From: CAIOYC01 sp965277345
GTDB lineage: Bacteria > Pseudomonadota > Alphaproteobacteria > Caulobacterales > Caulobacteraceae
NCBI GenBank assembly: GCA_965277345.1
Contig: CBDICI010000002.1
Span: 372,001 to 436,000 of the forward strand
Direction of reading: 5' to 3'
DNA length: 64,000 nucleotides
Shown piece by piece: positions 52,408 through 60,784 of the stretch (position 1 is its first letter; every line of letters starts with the position of its first letter). The notes beneath the pieces were generated by a model. The model made no database searches, was not told the DNA's origin, and saw only the letters and a program-made list of their open reading frames with translations. Position numbers and translations under genes: made by a program.

Positions 52408-52797
52408 TCAGCCCTGCACCGTGTTGCGGCGAAGCCATTCGGCGAGCTGCTCCACACCCAGTTCGCCGGCGGCGAGGGCGTAAATGGCGGCGGTCGCTTC
52501 GGAGGGATCGACCTCCAGTCGCAGCCCGTTCAGACGAAGGAACAAGGTCATGGCGTGAAAGGCCGCACGCTTGTTTCCATCAACGAACGGATGATTGCCG
52601 GAGATCGCCGCGGCATAGATGGCGGCGAGCAGCGGCAAGTCGCTCGTCCCCTCATAGTGGAAGCGGTTGGCCGGACGCTGCAGCGCGGATTCGAGAAGAC
52701 CCTGGTCGCGCACGCCGGCCGCGCCGCCATGGGCCGCGAGGCTCATATCGTGCAGAACTTCAACCGCCTCCAACTCCAGCCATTCAGGCTCGCTCAT
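52408..52797 (-). CDS. doc: Doc-family (Fic-fold) toxin
   Basis: A 129-residue death-on-curing toxin with the Doc motif HPFVDGNKR at residues 69-77 (catalytic His69, Asp73-Gly, Asn-Lys-Arg). Doc of phage P1 phosphorylates EF-Tu and stops translation. The motif is complete, so the toxin is probably active. Its ATG overlaps the stop of the upstream antitoxin gene (ATGA), the normal arrangement of type II pairs. The antitoxin is of AbrB type instead of the usual Phd type. Confidence 0.92.
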   Translation of the reverse strand: MSEPEWLELEAVEVLHDMSLAAHGGAAGVRDQGLLESALQRPANRFHYEGTSDLPLLAAIYAAAISGNHPFVDGNKRAAFHAMTLFLRLNGLRLEVDPSEATAAIYALAAGELGVEQLAEWLRRNTVQG

Positions 52798-53021
52798 TTT
52801 GCCAGCGCTCTGAACGTGTCGCGATATTCGTTCATGATCTCTTCGCCGAGCTGGATTTGCCGCTGTACCTCAGGCGAGCGGATGGCGAGCCTGAGCTCAC
52901 CATTGGGCGCCTCCGACACGTGCAGCACATCGCCCTTTTTCGCGCCCAGCTTGGTGAGCACATCCTTTGAGAACACGGCCCCGACGGAGTTGCCCACCGC
53001 GATCAGCTTCATGAAAGACAT
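52794..53021 (-). CDS. AbrB/SpoVT-type antitoxin
   Basis: A 75-residue protein with an N-terminal swapped-hairpin AbrB domain (KLIAVGNSVGAVFSKDVLTK, then GDVLHVSEAPNGELRL) and a C-terminal helical tail (RQIQLGEEIMNEYRDTFRAL) that would bind the Doc toxin. AGAGGTG precedes the ATG at 53021. A perfect palindrome covers its promoter, which points to autorepression by this protein. It is transcribed first in the pair. Confidence 0.88.
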   Translation of the reverse strand: MSFMKLIAVGNSVGAVFSKDVLTKLGAKKGDVLHVSEAPNGELRLAIRSPEVQRQIQLGEEIMNEYRDTFRALAK

Positions 53022-53038
53022 CGGAACACCTCTTTTTA

Positions 53039-53070
53039 GGCGTTATAACACACGTAATAACGCCGAGCAA
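53039..53070 (-). promoter_or_regulatory. Promoter with palindromic operator of the AbrB-Doc operon
   Basis: Minus strand: -35 TTGCTC (53070-53065), 17-base spacer, -10 TATAAC (53047-53042). A perfect inverted repeat GGCGTTAT-N10-ATAACGCC (53039-53064) covers the spacer and the -10, and stops 18 bases before the ATG. This fits binding by the AbrB-type antitoxin, alone or with Doc, to shut off the operon. Confidence 0.65.
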
Positions 53071-53106
53071 GCTTGACCCCCGGCGCGGGGGCCGCGATGG
53101 ACGGGC

Positions 53107-54060
53107 GTGGCCGTCTATACCGACATCAGCGACAGCGAACTGGAGACCCTGCTCGAGGCCTATGACCTCGGCCGGCCGCTGTCGTGCAAGGGCGTGGCGG
53201 AGGGGATCGAGAACTCCAACTTCGTCCTGGAGACCGAGCGGGGGCGGTTCATCCTCACCGTCTATGAGCGGCGGGTGCGCGAGGCCGACCTGCCCTATTA
53301 TCTCGGCCTGATGCAATGGCTGGCGGCGCGGGGCTTCACCTGCGCCACGCCGGTGGAGGATCGCGCCGGGGAGATGCTGAACCGGGTGCGGGGCAAGCCG
53401 GCGGCCATCGTCACCTTCCTGAACGGGCTTTCGGTGCGGCGTCCGACGCTCCGCCACTGCGCCGAGGTCGGCGCGGGCCTGGCGCGGCTGCATCGGGGGG
53501 CGGAGGGCTTCCCCCTGCGGCGCGCCAACGATCTCGGCCACGCGGCGTGGCCGACCCTGTTCGCAGGGCGCGGGGCGGCGGCGGATCGCCTTCAGCCGGG
53601 ACTCGGCGCCCGGATCGCGCACGACCTGGCGGCCTTGACCGCGCACTGGCCGAAGGATCTGCCAGAGGGCGCCATCCACGCCGACCTGTTCCCGGACAAC
53701 GTGTTTTTCGACGGCGGGCGGTTCGCCGGGGCCATCGACTTCTACTTCGCCTGCACCGACGCCCTGGCCTACGACCTCGGCGTCTGCCTGAACGCCTGGT
53801 GCTTCGACGCCGACGACCGCTTCCTGCCCGGCCACGCCCGCGCGCTGGTCGAGGGATATGAGAGCGTCCGCCCCCTGGAGGCTGCCGAGCGCGAAGCCCT
53901 GCCGACCCTGGCGCACGGCGCGGCCATGCGCTTTTTCCTGACCCGGCTGGTGGATTGGGAGCGGGGCGCGGGGGGCGCCCTGGTCACCCCCAAGAACCCC
54001 ATGGACTTCGCCCTGCGGCTGGATTTCCATCGTACTCAAGGCCTGGAGGCCATTCTGTGA
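53107..54060 (+). CDS. thrB: Homoserine kinase (ThrB, APH-fold type)
   Basis: A 317-residue kinase of the aminoglycoside-phosphotransferase fold, the alphaproteobacterial form of homoserine kinase in threonine synthesis. Landmarks: the N-terminal MAVYTDISDSELETLL, GIENSNFVLET, and the catalytic loop HADLFPDNVFFDG followed by IDFYFACTD. The start is a GTG at 53107; it fits the family N-terminus. The TGA overlaps the GTG of rnhA, so the two are coupled. Confidence 0.94.
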   Translation: MAVYTDISDSELETLLEAYDLGRPLSCKGVAEGIENSNFVLETERGRFILTVYERRVREADLPYYLGLMQWLAARGFTCATPVEDRAGEMLNRVRGKPAAIVTFLNGLSVRRPTLRHCAEVGAGLARLHRGAEGFPLRRANDLGHAAWPTLFAGRGAAADRLQPGLGARIAHDLAALTAHWPKDLPEGAIHADLFPDNVFFDGGRFAGAIDFYFACTDALAYDLGVCLNAWCFDADDRFLPGHARALVEGYESVRPLEAAEREALPTLAHGAAMRFFLTRLVDWERGAGGALVTPKNPMDFALRLDFHRTQGLEAIL

Positions 54061-54497
54061 CCCGCGTGCTGATCTATACCGACGGCGCCTGCAGCGGGAA
54101 CCCGGGCCCAGGCGGCTGGGGCGCGGTGCTGATCGCGGGCGGCCGCGAGCGGGAGCTTTCCGGAGGCGAGCCGCAGACCACCAACAACCGCATGGAGCTG
54201 ATGGCGGCGATCCAGGCCCTGACCGCCCTGACCCGGCCCTGCAGCGTCGACCTGCACACCGACAGCCAGTACGTGCGCCAGGGCATCACCGAATGGCTGC
54301 CGGGGTGGAAGGCCCGCGGCTGGAGGACCGCCGACAAAAAGCCGGTGAAGAACGACGATCTGTGGAAGGCTCTGGATGCGGCCCGACTGCGCCACGAGGT
54401 GCGCTGGCACTGGGTCAAAGGTCACGCCGGCCACCCCCTGAACGAACGGGCGGACGGCCTGGCCCGCGCCGCCATCACCGCCCTGCGGCGGGGGTGA
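54057..54497 (+). CDS. rnhA: Ribonuclease HI
   Basis: A 146-residue RNase H that cuts RNA in RNA-DNA hybrids. All four catalytic acids are seen: Asp9 in YTDGACSGNPGPGGWG, Glu in NNRMELMAA, Asp in HTDSQYV and Asp in NERADGLAR; the basic handle region WKARGWRTADKKPVKN is present. The GTG start overlaps the thrB stop. Usual length is about 150. Confidence 0.96.
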   Translation: MTRVLIYTDGACSGNPGPGGWGAVLIAGGRERELSGGEPQTTNNRMELMAAIQALTALTRPCSVDLHTDSQYVRQGITEWLPGWKARGWRTADKKPVKNDDLWKALDAARLRHEVRWHWVKGHAGHPLNERADGLARAAITALRRG

Positions 54498-54528
54498 CGG
54501 CGGCCGTGTCCGCCGGTACATCTGGCGC

Positions 54529-55116
54529 ATGGCGGTCCTGAGCTGGATTGGGGCGGACGATCGGTCGGCGCTGGACGGCGAGGGCGTGCGCCTGCGCGCG
54601 CCGCGCAGCGCCGACTTCCAGGCCTGGACCGAGCTCCGCCGCGCCTCGCGCGAGTTCCTGCAACCGTGGGAGCCGACCTGGCCGCTGGACGACCTGACGC
54701 GGGCGGCCTTTCGCCGAAGGCTGGCGCTCTATGCCCGCGACCGCGACCTAGGCCAGGGCCACGCCTTCTTCGTGTTCAGGACGCGGGACGGGGCGCTGGT
54801 GGGCGGCGTCAACCTGCGCAACGTCATGCGCGGGGTCGCCCAGTCGGCCCAGCTCGGCTACTGGGTGGGCGAGCGCTATGCCCGCCAGGGCCACATCTCC
54901 GCTGGGGTGCGGGCGGTGACCGGCTTCGCCTTCCGCACGCTCGGCCTGCATCGGGTGGAGGCCGCCTGCTGCACCGACAACGAGGCGTCGAGCAGGCTTC
55001 TGGTCAAGGTCGGCTTCCGGCCCGAGGGACTGGCCCGCGGTTATTTGAAAATTAATGGGAATTGGCGAGATCATCTGCTGTTTGGGCTGATCGGGGACGA
55101 CGCCGCCGGGCGCTGA
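54529..55116 (+). CDS. GNAT N-acetyltransferase (RimJ/RimL type)
   Basis: A 195-residue acetyltransferase with the RimJ/RimL pattern: EGVRLRAPRSADFQAWTELR at the start, LGYWVGERYARQGHISAGV in the acetyl-CoA site and DNEASSRLLVKVGFRPEG near the end. RimJ acetylates ribosomal protein S5 in E. coli; the target here is inferred. It follows rnhA by 31 bases and precedes the pdeA-like gene by 24, so thrB-rnhA-GNAT-pdeA may be one transcript. Confidence 0.88.
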   Translation: MAVLSWIGADDRSALDGEGVRLRAPRSADFQAWTELRRASREFLQPWEPTWPLDDLTRAAFRRRLALYARDRDLGQGHAFFVFRTRDGALVGGVNLRNVMRGVAQSAQLGYWVGERYARQGHISAGVRAVTGFAFRTLGLHRVEAACCTDNEASSRLLVKVGFRPEGLARGYLKINGNWRDHLLFGLIGDDAAGR

Positions 55117-55140
55117 CCCGCCGACGCTCCCCGCGACAGG

Positions 55141-56793
55141 ATGGGTATGGCGAAGGGCGAACCGCGTGGCTGGGCGACCACCACGGCGCTGCTTGAGGCG
55201 CTCGGCGGGGCGCGGGCGGCGCTCTGGCGCTTCGATGCGGCGGGCGACACCCTGCACCTGATGGGCGATCTGCGCGCGCTCGGCCTGCAGCCCCTGGCGC
55301 CCACCTGCCGCAGGGCCGCGCTACTGGCCATGGTGGAGCCGGAGCATCAGTCCGCCATGGCGGCGCTGCTTACGCCCGGCGCGGGCTTGGCGCAGGCGGC
55401 GGTCCGCCTGGTCGGCGCGCCCGAGAGTCTGTGGCGCGGCGTCTGGCTGGAGGAGGGGCGGTGCGCCACCGGCCTGGTCCTGCCCGCGCCTATGGACGCC
55501 GAAGTCCGCGACCCCCTGACCGGCCTGCTCGACCGGGCGAGTTTCCTGCGCCGGCTGGAAAGCCGCCTGCTCGCCCCCGGCTCGATCCGGCTGGTGGCGG
55601 CGGACCTGGCGCGCTTGCGCCGGCTGAACGAGGGGCTGGGGCCCGAGCGCGCCGATCTGGTGCTGAAGGTGCTGGGCGCCCGCCTGGCCAGCGCCGTGCC
55701 CGTCGAGAGCGTCCCCGCGCGCATCGGCGAGGACGAGTTCGCCTTTATCATCGAGGAGGCGGCGGGCGAAGACCCCCTGCCCCGCATCCGCGCCCGACTG
55801 GAGGCCCCCCTGTCGATCCGCGGCGTGGATATCCACCCATCGCTCTGGATCGGTTCGGCGCGGGCGGAGGGCGGGGTGGACGCCGACGCCCACGAGCTGC
55901 TGCGCCGCGCCGCGGTGGCCCTGCAAAGCGCCAAGAGCGCCGGCAAGACGTTGAGCGTGGCCAAGCCGCCGGCGGGCGACGGGCTGTCGCGCTTGGCGCT
56001 GGAGGCCGATGTTCACGGCGCGCTGGTGCGGGGCGAAATCACCCCCTTCTTCCAGCCCATCGCCCATCTGGAGACCGGACGGCTGGCCGGGTTCGAGGCC
56101 CTGGCGCGGTGGAAGCATCCCCGGCGCGGCCTGATCATGCCCGACGACTTTCTGCCCTTGATCGCCGATGCGGGCCAGATGGGCGAGCTCGGTCGCCACA
56201 TCCTGCAGACCGCCACCGCCCAGCTCGCCGCCTGGCGCATCGCCCATCCGGACGCCGGCGAGCTGTTCGTGGCGGTGAACCTCACCACCGGCGATATCGA
56301 GGACGAACGGCTGGTCGCCTTCGTCGCCGAACTGGTGCGTCGCCACGGCCTGCCGCCCCGGGCGCTGAAGATCGAGATCACCGAGAGCGACATCATGCGC
56401 GACCCCGAGCGCGCGGCGGTGACGCTGAAGGCGCTGCGCGACGCCGGCGCCGGCATTTCGCTGGACGATTTCGGCACCGGCTTCTCGTCCCTGGCCTATC
56501 TCACCCGCCTACCGTTCGAGACGCTGAAGATCGACCGCTATTTCGTGCGCACCATGGCGGAGAACGAGGGCTCGGAGAAGATCGTGCGCTCCGTGGCCTC
56601 CCTCGGCCGCGACCTCGGCCTGGAAGTGGTGGCGGAGGGGGTGGAGACCGTGGCGGTGGCGCGCCGCCTGGCCGCGCTCGGCTGTCATTACGGCCAGGGC
56701 TTCGGCTACGCCCCGGCCCTCGACGCCCGCGAGGCCGAGGTCTACCTCAACGAAAGCTACCTCGACGGCGCCCCGCTGCGACAAAGCGCTTAA
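55141..56793 (+). CDS. pdeA: Cyclic-di-GMP phosphodiesterase, PdeA-like
   Basis: A 550-residue cytoplasmic protein: N-terminal PAS-like region (about 10-115), a GGDEF domain (about 120-270) whose active-site motif is G196-E-D-E-F200, and an EAL domain (about 285-535) with E319-A-L, NLTTGDI, ITESDI, DDFGTGFSSLAY and EGVET. The GGDEF half should not make c-di-GMP. In Caulobacter crescentus PdeA the same GEDEF variant binds GTP and activates the EAL domain; PdeA keeps c-di-GMP low in swarmer cells and is degraded by ClpXP at the swarmer-to-stalked transition. Domain order, length and motif agree, so pdeA is the likely identity. Start may be the Met three codons in. Confidence 0.87.
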   Translation: MGMAKGEPRGWATTTALLEALGGARAALWRFDAAGDTLHLMGDLRALGLQPLAPTCRRAALLAMVEPEHQSAMAALLTPGAGLAQAAVRLVGAPESLWRGVWLEEGRCATGLVLPAPMDAEVRDPLTGLLDRASFLRRLESRLLAPGSIRLVAADLARLRRLNEGLGPERADLVLKVLGARLASAVPVESVPARIGEDEFAFIIEEAAGEDPLPRIRARLEAPLSIRGVDIHPSLWIGSARAEGGVDADAHELLRRAAVALQSAKSAGKTLSVAKPPAGDGLSRLALEADVHGALVRGEITPFFQPIAHLETGRLAGFEALARWKHPRRGLIMPDDFLPLIADAGQMGELGRHILQTATAQLAAWRIAHPDAGELFVAVNLTTGDIEDERLVAFVAELVRRHGLPPRALKIEITESDIMRDPERAAVTLKALRDAGAGISLDDFGTGFSSLAYLTRLPFETLKIDRYFVRTMAENEGSEKIVRSVASLGRDLGLEVVAEGVETVAVARRLAALGCHYGQGFGYAPALDAREAEVYLNESYLDGAPLRQSA

Positions 56794-56889
56794 GCCGGCG
56801 GATGCGACCGCCGGTGCGGACATTGCGGACGGATGCGGTGGATGGAAGACGCTTGCCGATCACATTCTTCTGGATAGGAGCGGCGGCAA

Positions 56890-57260
56890 GGCGGCGGTCA
56901 TCGATCCGATAACGGCGGCCCCGCACGCCGTGGGTTGGAACCCGCAGTTCTGCTGGGTTCGGTCAGTGTCCTCATAACGAAGTTCGAAAGTCACGGTTTT
57001 CCATGTGGTCGCGGCGCCTACCCGAAGTCGACCTGAGTGGCGAACACGCCCGCGTAGAAACCATCCGGTCGATACCAATGCACGTACCCCTGCACGGCGG
57101 GATGTCCGCTCGACTCGCTCACGCCTTCGTAGCGATAGTCGCTAGTCAGCGTGATGCCGGGAAAAAGACCACCTGAGAAAAGGGTGTTCAAGTCGGCCGC
57201 CCGGGCCGTCGGAGGAATGGCCAGAAGGACGGCAGCGGTGGCCAAAGCGGCAAATTTCAT
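56890..57260 (-). pseudogene. TorF-family porin pseudogene (internal deletion)
   Basis: The 5' part (57260 down to 57018) encodes a signal peptide (MKFAALATAAVLLAIPPTARA) and the typical TorF start SDYRYEGVSESSGHPAVQGYVHW ending FATQVDFG-stop. In another frame directly after, the family's C-terminal part is readable (GAATTWKTVTFELRYEDTD, then paired cysteines in QNCGFQPTACGAAV). About 100 residues normally between the two are missing, and the junction (near 57018) shifts the frame. It is therefore a deleted outer-membrane porin gene. The divergent LysR gene is probably its former regulator. Confidence 0.75.
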
Positions 57261-57328
57261 GGCGAGCCCCCAGAACGGATGGCTAAGCCCTAGCGTCAAC
57301 CTTCAATTAGATATATTGAAATCAAATC

Positions 57329-58243
57329 ATGAGTGATTTTGATCTTAATAAGATCAGAAGGTTGGACGGCGGTCTGCTGCTGGTGTTCCGCGAACTTTTA
57401 CGCACCCGGCGCGCAACGACGGTTGCGGATAGGTTGGGTCTCAGTTCCTCGGCGATAAGCCACGCACTCGGTCGATTGCGCGACCTCTTCGATGACCCAC
57501 TCTTCATCCGGCGCCCCCACGGGCTTGAGCCGACGCGGCGAGCGCTGGAACTGGGTCCCAAGATCGAAGCGCTCATCAACCTGACCGGCGAAACGCTTTC
57601 AAAGGCTAAGGGATTCGATCCTACCGCGAGCGAGCGGCTGTTCAGGTTCGCCGCGCCCGAGTTCGTAACCGCCCTGATCGGTGCAGAATTGATCAACCGG
57701 CTGAAGCCGATCGCTCCACGGGTGACCTTCGGCGTAGCTTTCACCGCGGAAGAGGAGGCATTGCGCGCATTGCGCAGCGGTCAGATCGAGTTCGCCCTAG
57801 GCCGGTTCGGCGCCGCACGGCCAGGATTTATTCACGAACCCCTGTTTCAGGATCGCTATTGCGTGACGGCGCGCAAGGACCACCCCTTGATCGCCAAAGG
57901 TTTGGACAGAGAAAGCTGGCGCGATATGGGCCACATCTTCGCCTGGTCAAAGAGCGAGACAGGCGACGATAACTCGAGGGATTTGGAGACGGGTGACACG
58001 GTTGCGAGGCTGGCGGCGGTACCTCAGTGGATGACAGCTCTGCTCATGGCGGCATCCACTGACGGCCTGGTGACATGTCCGCGCCGCCTCGCCGAACGTC
58101 ACGCTGGTTTGCTAGGCCTGCAAGTCCTCGACCCTCCCTTTGAATCTCACGAAATCACGGTTTCAGTCGTGCGCCGTGCAGGTGTCGTCGATGCCGGCGT
58201 TGATTGGTTTCTGGAGCAGGTGAAAAGCGCCGTCGGCCCTTGA
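57329..58243 (+). CDS. LysR-family transcriptional regulator
   Basis: A 304-residue regulator: N-terminal winged helix (LNKIRRLDGGLLLVFRELLR, TVADRLGLSSSAISHALGRL, FDDPLFIRRPHGLEPT) and a substrate-binding domain from about residue 95. Its GC content is visibly lower than that of its neighbours, which suggests recent acquisition together with the porin remnant. It is divergent from that pseudogene with a 68-base AT-rich gap (AATTAGATATATTGAAATCAA region) that should hold its operator. The binding ligand cannot be told. Confidence 0.92.
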   Translation: MSDFDLNKIRRLDGGLLLVFRELLRTRRATTVADRLGLSSSAISHALGRLRDLFDDPLFIRRPHGLEPTRRALELGPKIEALINLTGETLSKAKGFDPTASERLFRFAAPEFVTALIGAELINRLKPIAPRVTFGVAFTAEEEALRALRSGQIEFALGRFGAARPGFIHEPLFQDRYCVTARKDHPLIAKGLDRESWRDMGHIFAWSKSETGDDNSRDLETGDTVARLAAVPQWMTALLMAASTDGLVTCPRRLAERHAGLLGLQVLDPPFESHEITVSVVRRAGVVDAGVDWFLEQVKSAVGP

Positions 58244-58360
58244 TAGAGTGACATTCGGGCGCCTTGGATCGGCAACCTTGTGAGAAGCGCACCCAAAGGA
58301 TGCTACAGCTAACCTGTCCGACAAGCTGATTTCTCGGAGAACCAAGAACAGCTCGAAGGG

Positions 58361-59005
58361 TCAGGCCCGCCCCGCCTGCAGCGAGAGCTGGCCGGCGCGG
58401 ACGCCGATCTTGGCCAGCGCCCGGTCCCACTTCGTCTCGTGGTCGTCGTCGAAGATCAGCGCCTCGTCCGGATCGCAGGCCAACCAGATATTGTCGCGGA
58501 TCTCGCGTTCGAGCTGGCCGGACGACCAGCTGGCGCAGCCGAGCGCCAGGGTCGAACAGCGCGGCCTGCGCGCGCCATCGCCCATGGCCTCCAGCACCTC
58601 GCGCGTCGCCGTCAGGGCCAGCCCCTCGCCCACCGGCAAGGTGGAGTCCGGCGTGGAATAGTCGTCCGTGTGCAACACGAAGCCGCGCTCGCGCTCCGCC
58701 GGTCCGCCCTGCAGCACGGCGCGTTCGGGCAGGCGGATGGCCGTCTCGACGCCGAGGCGCCGGAACAGGTCGGCCAGCGATAATTCCTCCAGCGGCATAT
58801 TTACCGCGATGCCCATGGCCTGCTCGGGAGAGTGGGCGCACAGGAGGATGACGGCGCGCTCGAAGCGGGGATCGTCGATCCCGGGCATGGCGATGAGCAT
58901 CCGCCCGGCCAGGAAATCGCCGGACGGCGCCTCGTCGTCGATGGTGACCCCGTCGTCGCGTCGCGCCATGACGGCCGTTGTAGCGCGCCTTGGCGACCGC
59001 GTCAT
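58361..59005 (-). CDS. YqgE/AlgH family protein (UPF0301)
   Basis: A 214-residue protein of the YqgE family: FLAGRMLIAMPGIDDPRFER, LCAHSPEQAMGIAVN, LQGGPAERERGFVLH and GCASWSSGQLERE are its standard blocks. The cellular role is not settled; AlgH influences alginate production in Pseudomonas. The start at 59005 has GAGAAGG upstream; a later ATG at 58969 would be closer to the family norm and cannot be excluded. Divergent from the peroxiredoxin gene. Confidence 0.93.
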   Translation of the reverse strand: MTRSPRRATTAVMARRDDGVTIDDEAPSGDFLAGRMLIAMPGIDDPRFERAVILLCAHSPEQAMGIAVNMPLEELSLADLFRRLGVETAIRLPERAVLQGGPAERERGFVLHTDDYSTPDSTLPVGEGLALTATREVLEAMGDGARRPRCSTLALGCASWSSGQLEREIRDNIWLACDPDEALIFDDDHETKWDRALAKIGVRAGQLSLQAGRA

Positions 59006-59118
59006 GACCTTCTCGCCACCGGTCTCGACGACGGCCGGGTTGCGCAAGCCCGGTGCAGCGCCTTTATTCGGACCTGCGGCGGCCTGCCGCACCTGCAACC
59101 CGACCACGGAGCCCGCCC

Positions 59119-59601
59119 ATGACCATCAAAGTCGGCGATACCCTGCCCGCCGCCCAGTTCATGACCATGTCCGCCGAGGGTCCGCGGCCGATCACCTCCG
59201 ACGCCGTGTTCAAGGGCAAGAAGGTGGCCCTGTTCGCGGTGCCGGGCGCCTTCACCCCCACCTGCTCGGCCAAGCACCTGCCAGGCTACCGCGACCATGC
59301 CGAGGATTTCAGGGCCAAGGGCGTGGACACCATCGCCTGCCTTTCGGTCAACGACGTCTTCGTGATGGGCGCCTGGGCCAAGGACCAGAATGTGGGCGAG
59401 AGCGTGCTGCTACTGGCCGACGGCAACGGCGACTTCACCAAGGCCCTCGGCCTGGAGATGGACGGCGCCAAGTTCGGCATGGGCACGCGCTCGCAGCGCT
59501 ATTCGATGATCGTCGACGACGGCGTGGTGAAGACCCTGAACGTGGAGGAAGGCGGGGAGTTCAAGGTTTCGGCCGCCGACTACACCCTGGCCCAGGTCTA
59601 G
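59119..59601 (+). CDS. Peroxiredoxin, Prx5 type
   Basis: A 160-residue thiol peroxidase of the Prx5 (type II) group. The peroxidatic Cys49 is in PGAFTPTCS; GTRSQRYSMIVDDGVV is the conserved arginine block. It reduces hydrogen and organic peroxides with glutaredoxin or glutathione as electron donor; a resolving cysteine near residue 73 (IACLSVND) may or may not act. The stop TAG is part of the TCTAGAGCAT arm of the repeat that follows. Confidence 0.94.
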   Translation: MTIKVGDTLPAAQFMTMSAEGPRPITSDAVFKGKKVALFAVPGAFTPTCSAKHLPGYRDHAEDFRAKGVDTIACLSVNDVFVMGAWAKDQNVGESVLLLADGNGDFTKALGLEMDGAKFGMGTRSQRYSMIVDDGVVKTLNVEEGGEFKVSAADYTLAQV

Positions 59602-59716
59602 AGCATGTCAGGCGAAAGTGTGTGCGGTTTCGCCGCCCGGAGATGCTCTAAACCGCTGAGCATAGACCCTTTTTATCCGGTTCAGACGTCTCTATCTGAA
59701 CCGGAAGGGGTCTAGG
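59599..59716. repeat. Pair of hairpin repeats after the peroxiredoxin gene
   Basis: Hairpin 1 (59599-59652): TAGAGCAT ... ATGCTCTA with an inner GGCGAAA / TTTCGCC stem. Hairpin 2 (59664-59716): TAGACCC ... GGGTCTA with an inner perfect 10-bp stem CCGGTTCAGA / TCTGAACCGG. These are the same two families as at 40690-40806 in reverse order. The first base triplet is the stop codon of the peroxiredoxin gene. Confidence 0.85.
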
Positions 59717-59723
59717 CCCGGCG

Positions 59724-59933
59724 ATGGTGGAGGTGGCCAAAACGGGCGATCCGGTTCGGCTCGGGTATCTCCAGGCGGTCCTCGCCGATGCGGGGATCGA
59801 AAGCACCATGTTCGACACGGCGGCCGGGTCGCTCTGGCCCGGCGCCATCCCCCGGCGGCTGATGGTCGATGATCGCGACGCGTGGCGCGCCAGGCAGGCG
59901 ATCAGCGCGGCGGAGGCGGATATTGAGTCCTGA
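59724..59933 (+). CDS. DUF2007 protein
   Basis: A 69-residue protein matching DUF2007 (also listed as putative signal-transducing protein): VEVAKTGDPVRLGYLQAVLADAGIE, then DTAAGSLWPGAIPRRLMVDD and a C-terminal helix. The fold is a small ferredoxin-like domain. Function unknown. It starts 8 bases after the repeat pair, so its ribosome-binding region overlaps repeat DNA (GGGGTCT, no strong site). Confidence 0.8.
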   Translation: MVEVAKTGDPVRLGYLQAVLADAGIESTMFDTAAGSLWPGAIPRRLMVDDRDAWRARQAISAAEADIES

Positions 59934-60009
59934 ACCCTTGCGAGCTTAACTGGCGCCCCCTAGCTTGGGTCCATCTGCAACTTCATCGACTACAATTAGG
60001 AGTCGCCCG

Positions 60010-60624
60010 ATGTTCGTCCGCAACCTGGCCTTCGCCGGCCTCGCCCTGTCGCTCGCCGGCGCCCCGGCCGCGCTGGCTCAGATGCCCGCGCCCAAGGTGG
60101 TCACCGATCCGAAGAGCGCCCCCGCCGGCGAGTACAAGCTCGACCCGGCGCACGCCTCCGCCACGGTGAAGCTCGCCCACATGGGCCTGTCGCACTACAC
60201 CATGCACTTCACCAGGATTTCGGGCGATTACAGCTTCAATCCCGCCCACCCCGACGCCACCAAGGTGAGCATCGCCATCGACCCGAAGTCGATCCAGACC
60301 GACGACCCCAAGTTCAACGATGAGATCGCCGACAAATTCCTCGAAGCGGGCAAGTTCCCGGCCCTCGCGTTCACCTCTACCCGCATCGTGCCCGAAGGCG
60401 CGGACAAGGGCCTGGTCGAGGGCGTGCTCGACTTCCACGGCGTGAAGAAGCCCGTGACCCTGCACGTCGCCTATCGCGGCTTTGTGGAGATGATGAAGCA
60501 GCAGCGCATGGGCTTTTCCGGCGAGGCCACCTTCAAACGCTCCGAGTTCGGCGCCGGCGCCTATGTTCCCGTGGTGGGCGACGAGGTGACCGTGCTGATC
60601 GAGGTGGAGTTCGTGAAGCAGTAG
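60010..60624 (+). CDS. YceI family periplasmic protein
   Basis: A 204-residue protein with a signal peptide (cut at ALA-Q, about residue 24) and a YceI lipocalin-like domain: YKLDPAHASATVKLAHMGLSHYTMHF, PKSIQTDDPKFND, LEAGKFPALAFTSTRI and DFHGVKKPVTLHV. YceI proteins bind polyisoprenoid (quinone-like) lipids in the periplasm. AGGAG precedes the ATG. First gene of a YceI - cytochrome b561 - YceI set. Confidence 0.93.
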   Translation: MFVRNLAFAGLALSLAGAPAALAQMPAPKVVTDPKSAPAGEYKLDPAHASATVKLAHMGLSHYTMHFTRISGDYSFNPAHPDATKVSIAIDPKSIQTDDPKFNDEIADKFLEAGKFPALAFTSTRIVPEGADKGLVEGVLDFHGVKKPVTLHVAYRGFVEMMKQQRMGFSGEATFKRSEFGAGAYVPVVGDEVTVLIEVEFVKQ

Positions 60625-60784
60625 CGCCGGCGCCCCACGGCCGGCGCCCACGGGGCGTTGGCCAAGCTTGCGGAAATGTGAGGCGCGGCGCGGGCTGCGG
60701 CCATCTCGCCCCGTCATGCTGCAACATCTGGGCAATCCTCGCGGTGGAGGTTGGCGCCCGCCGGTCGCGGAAGAAGGACACGCC

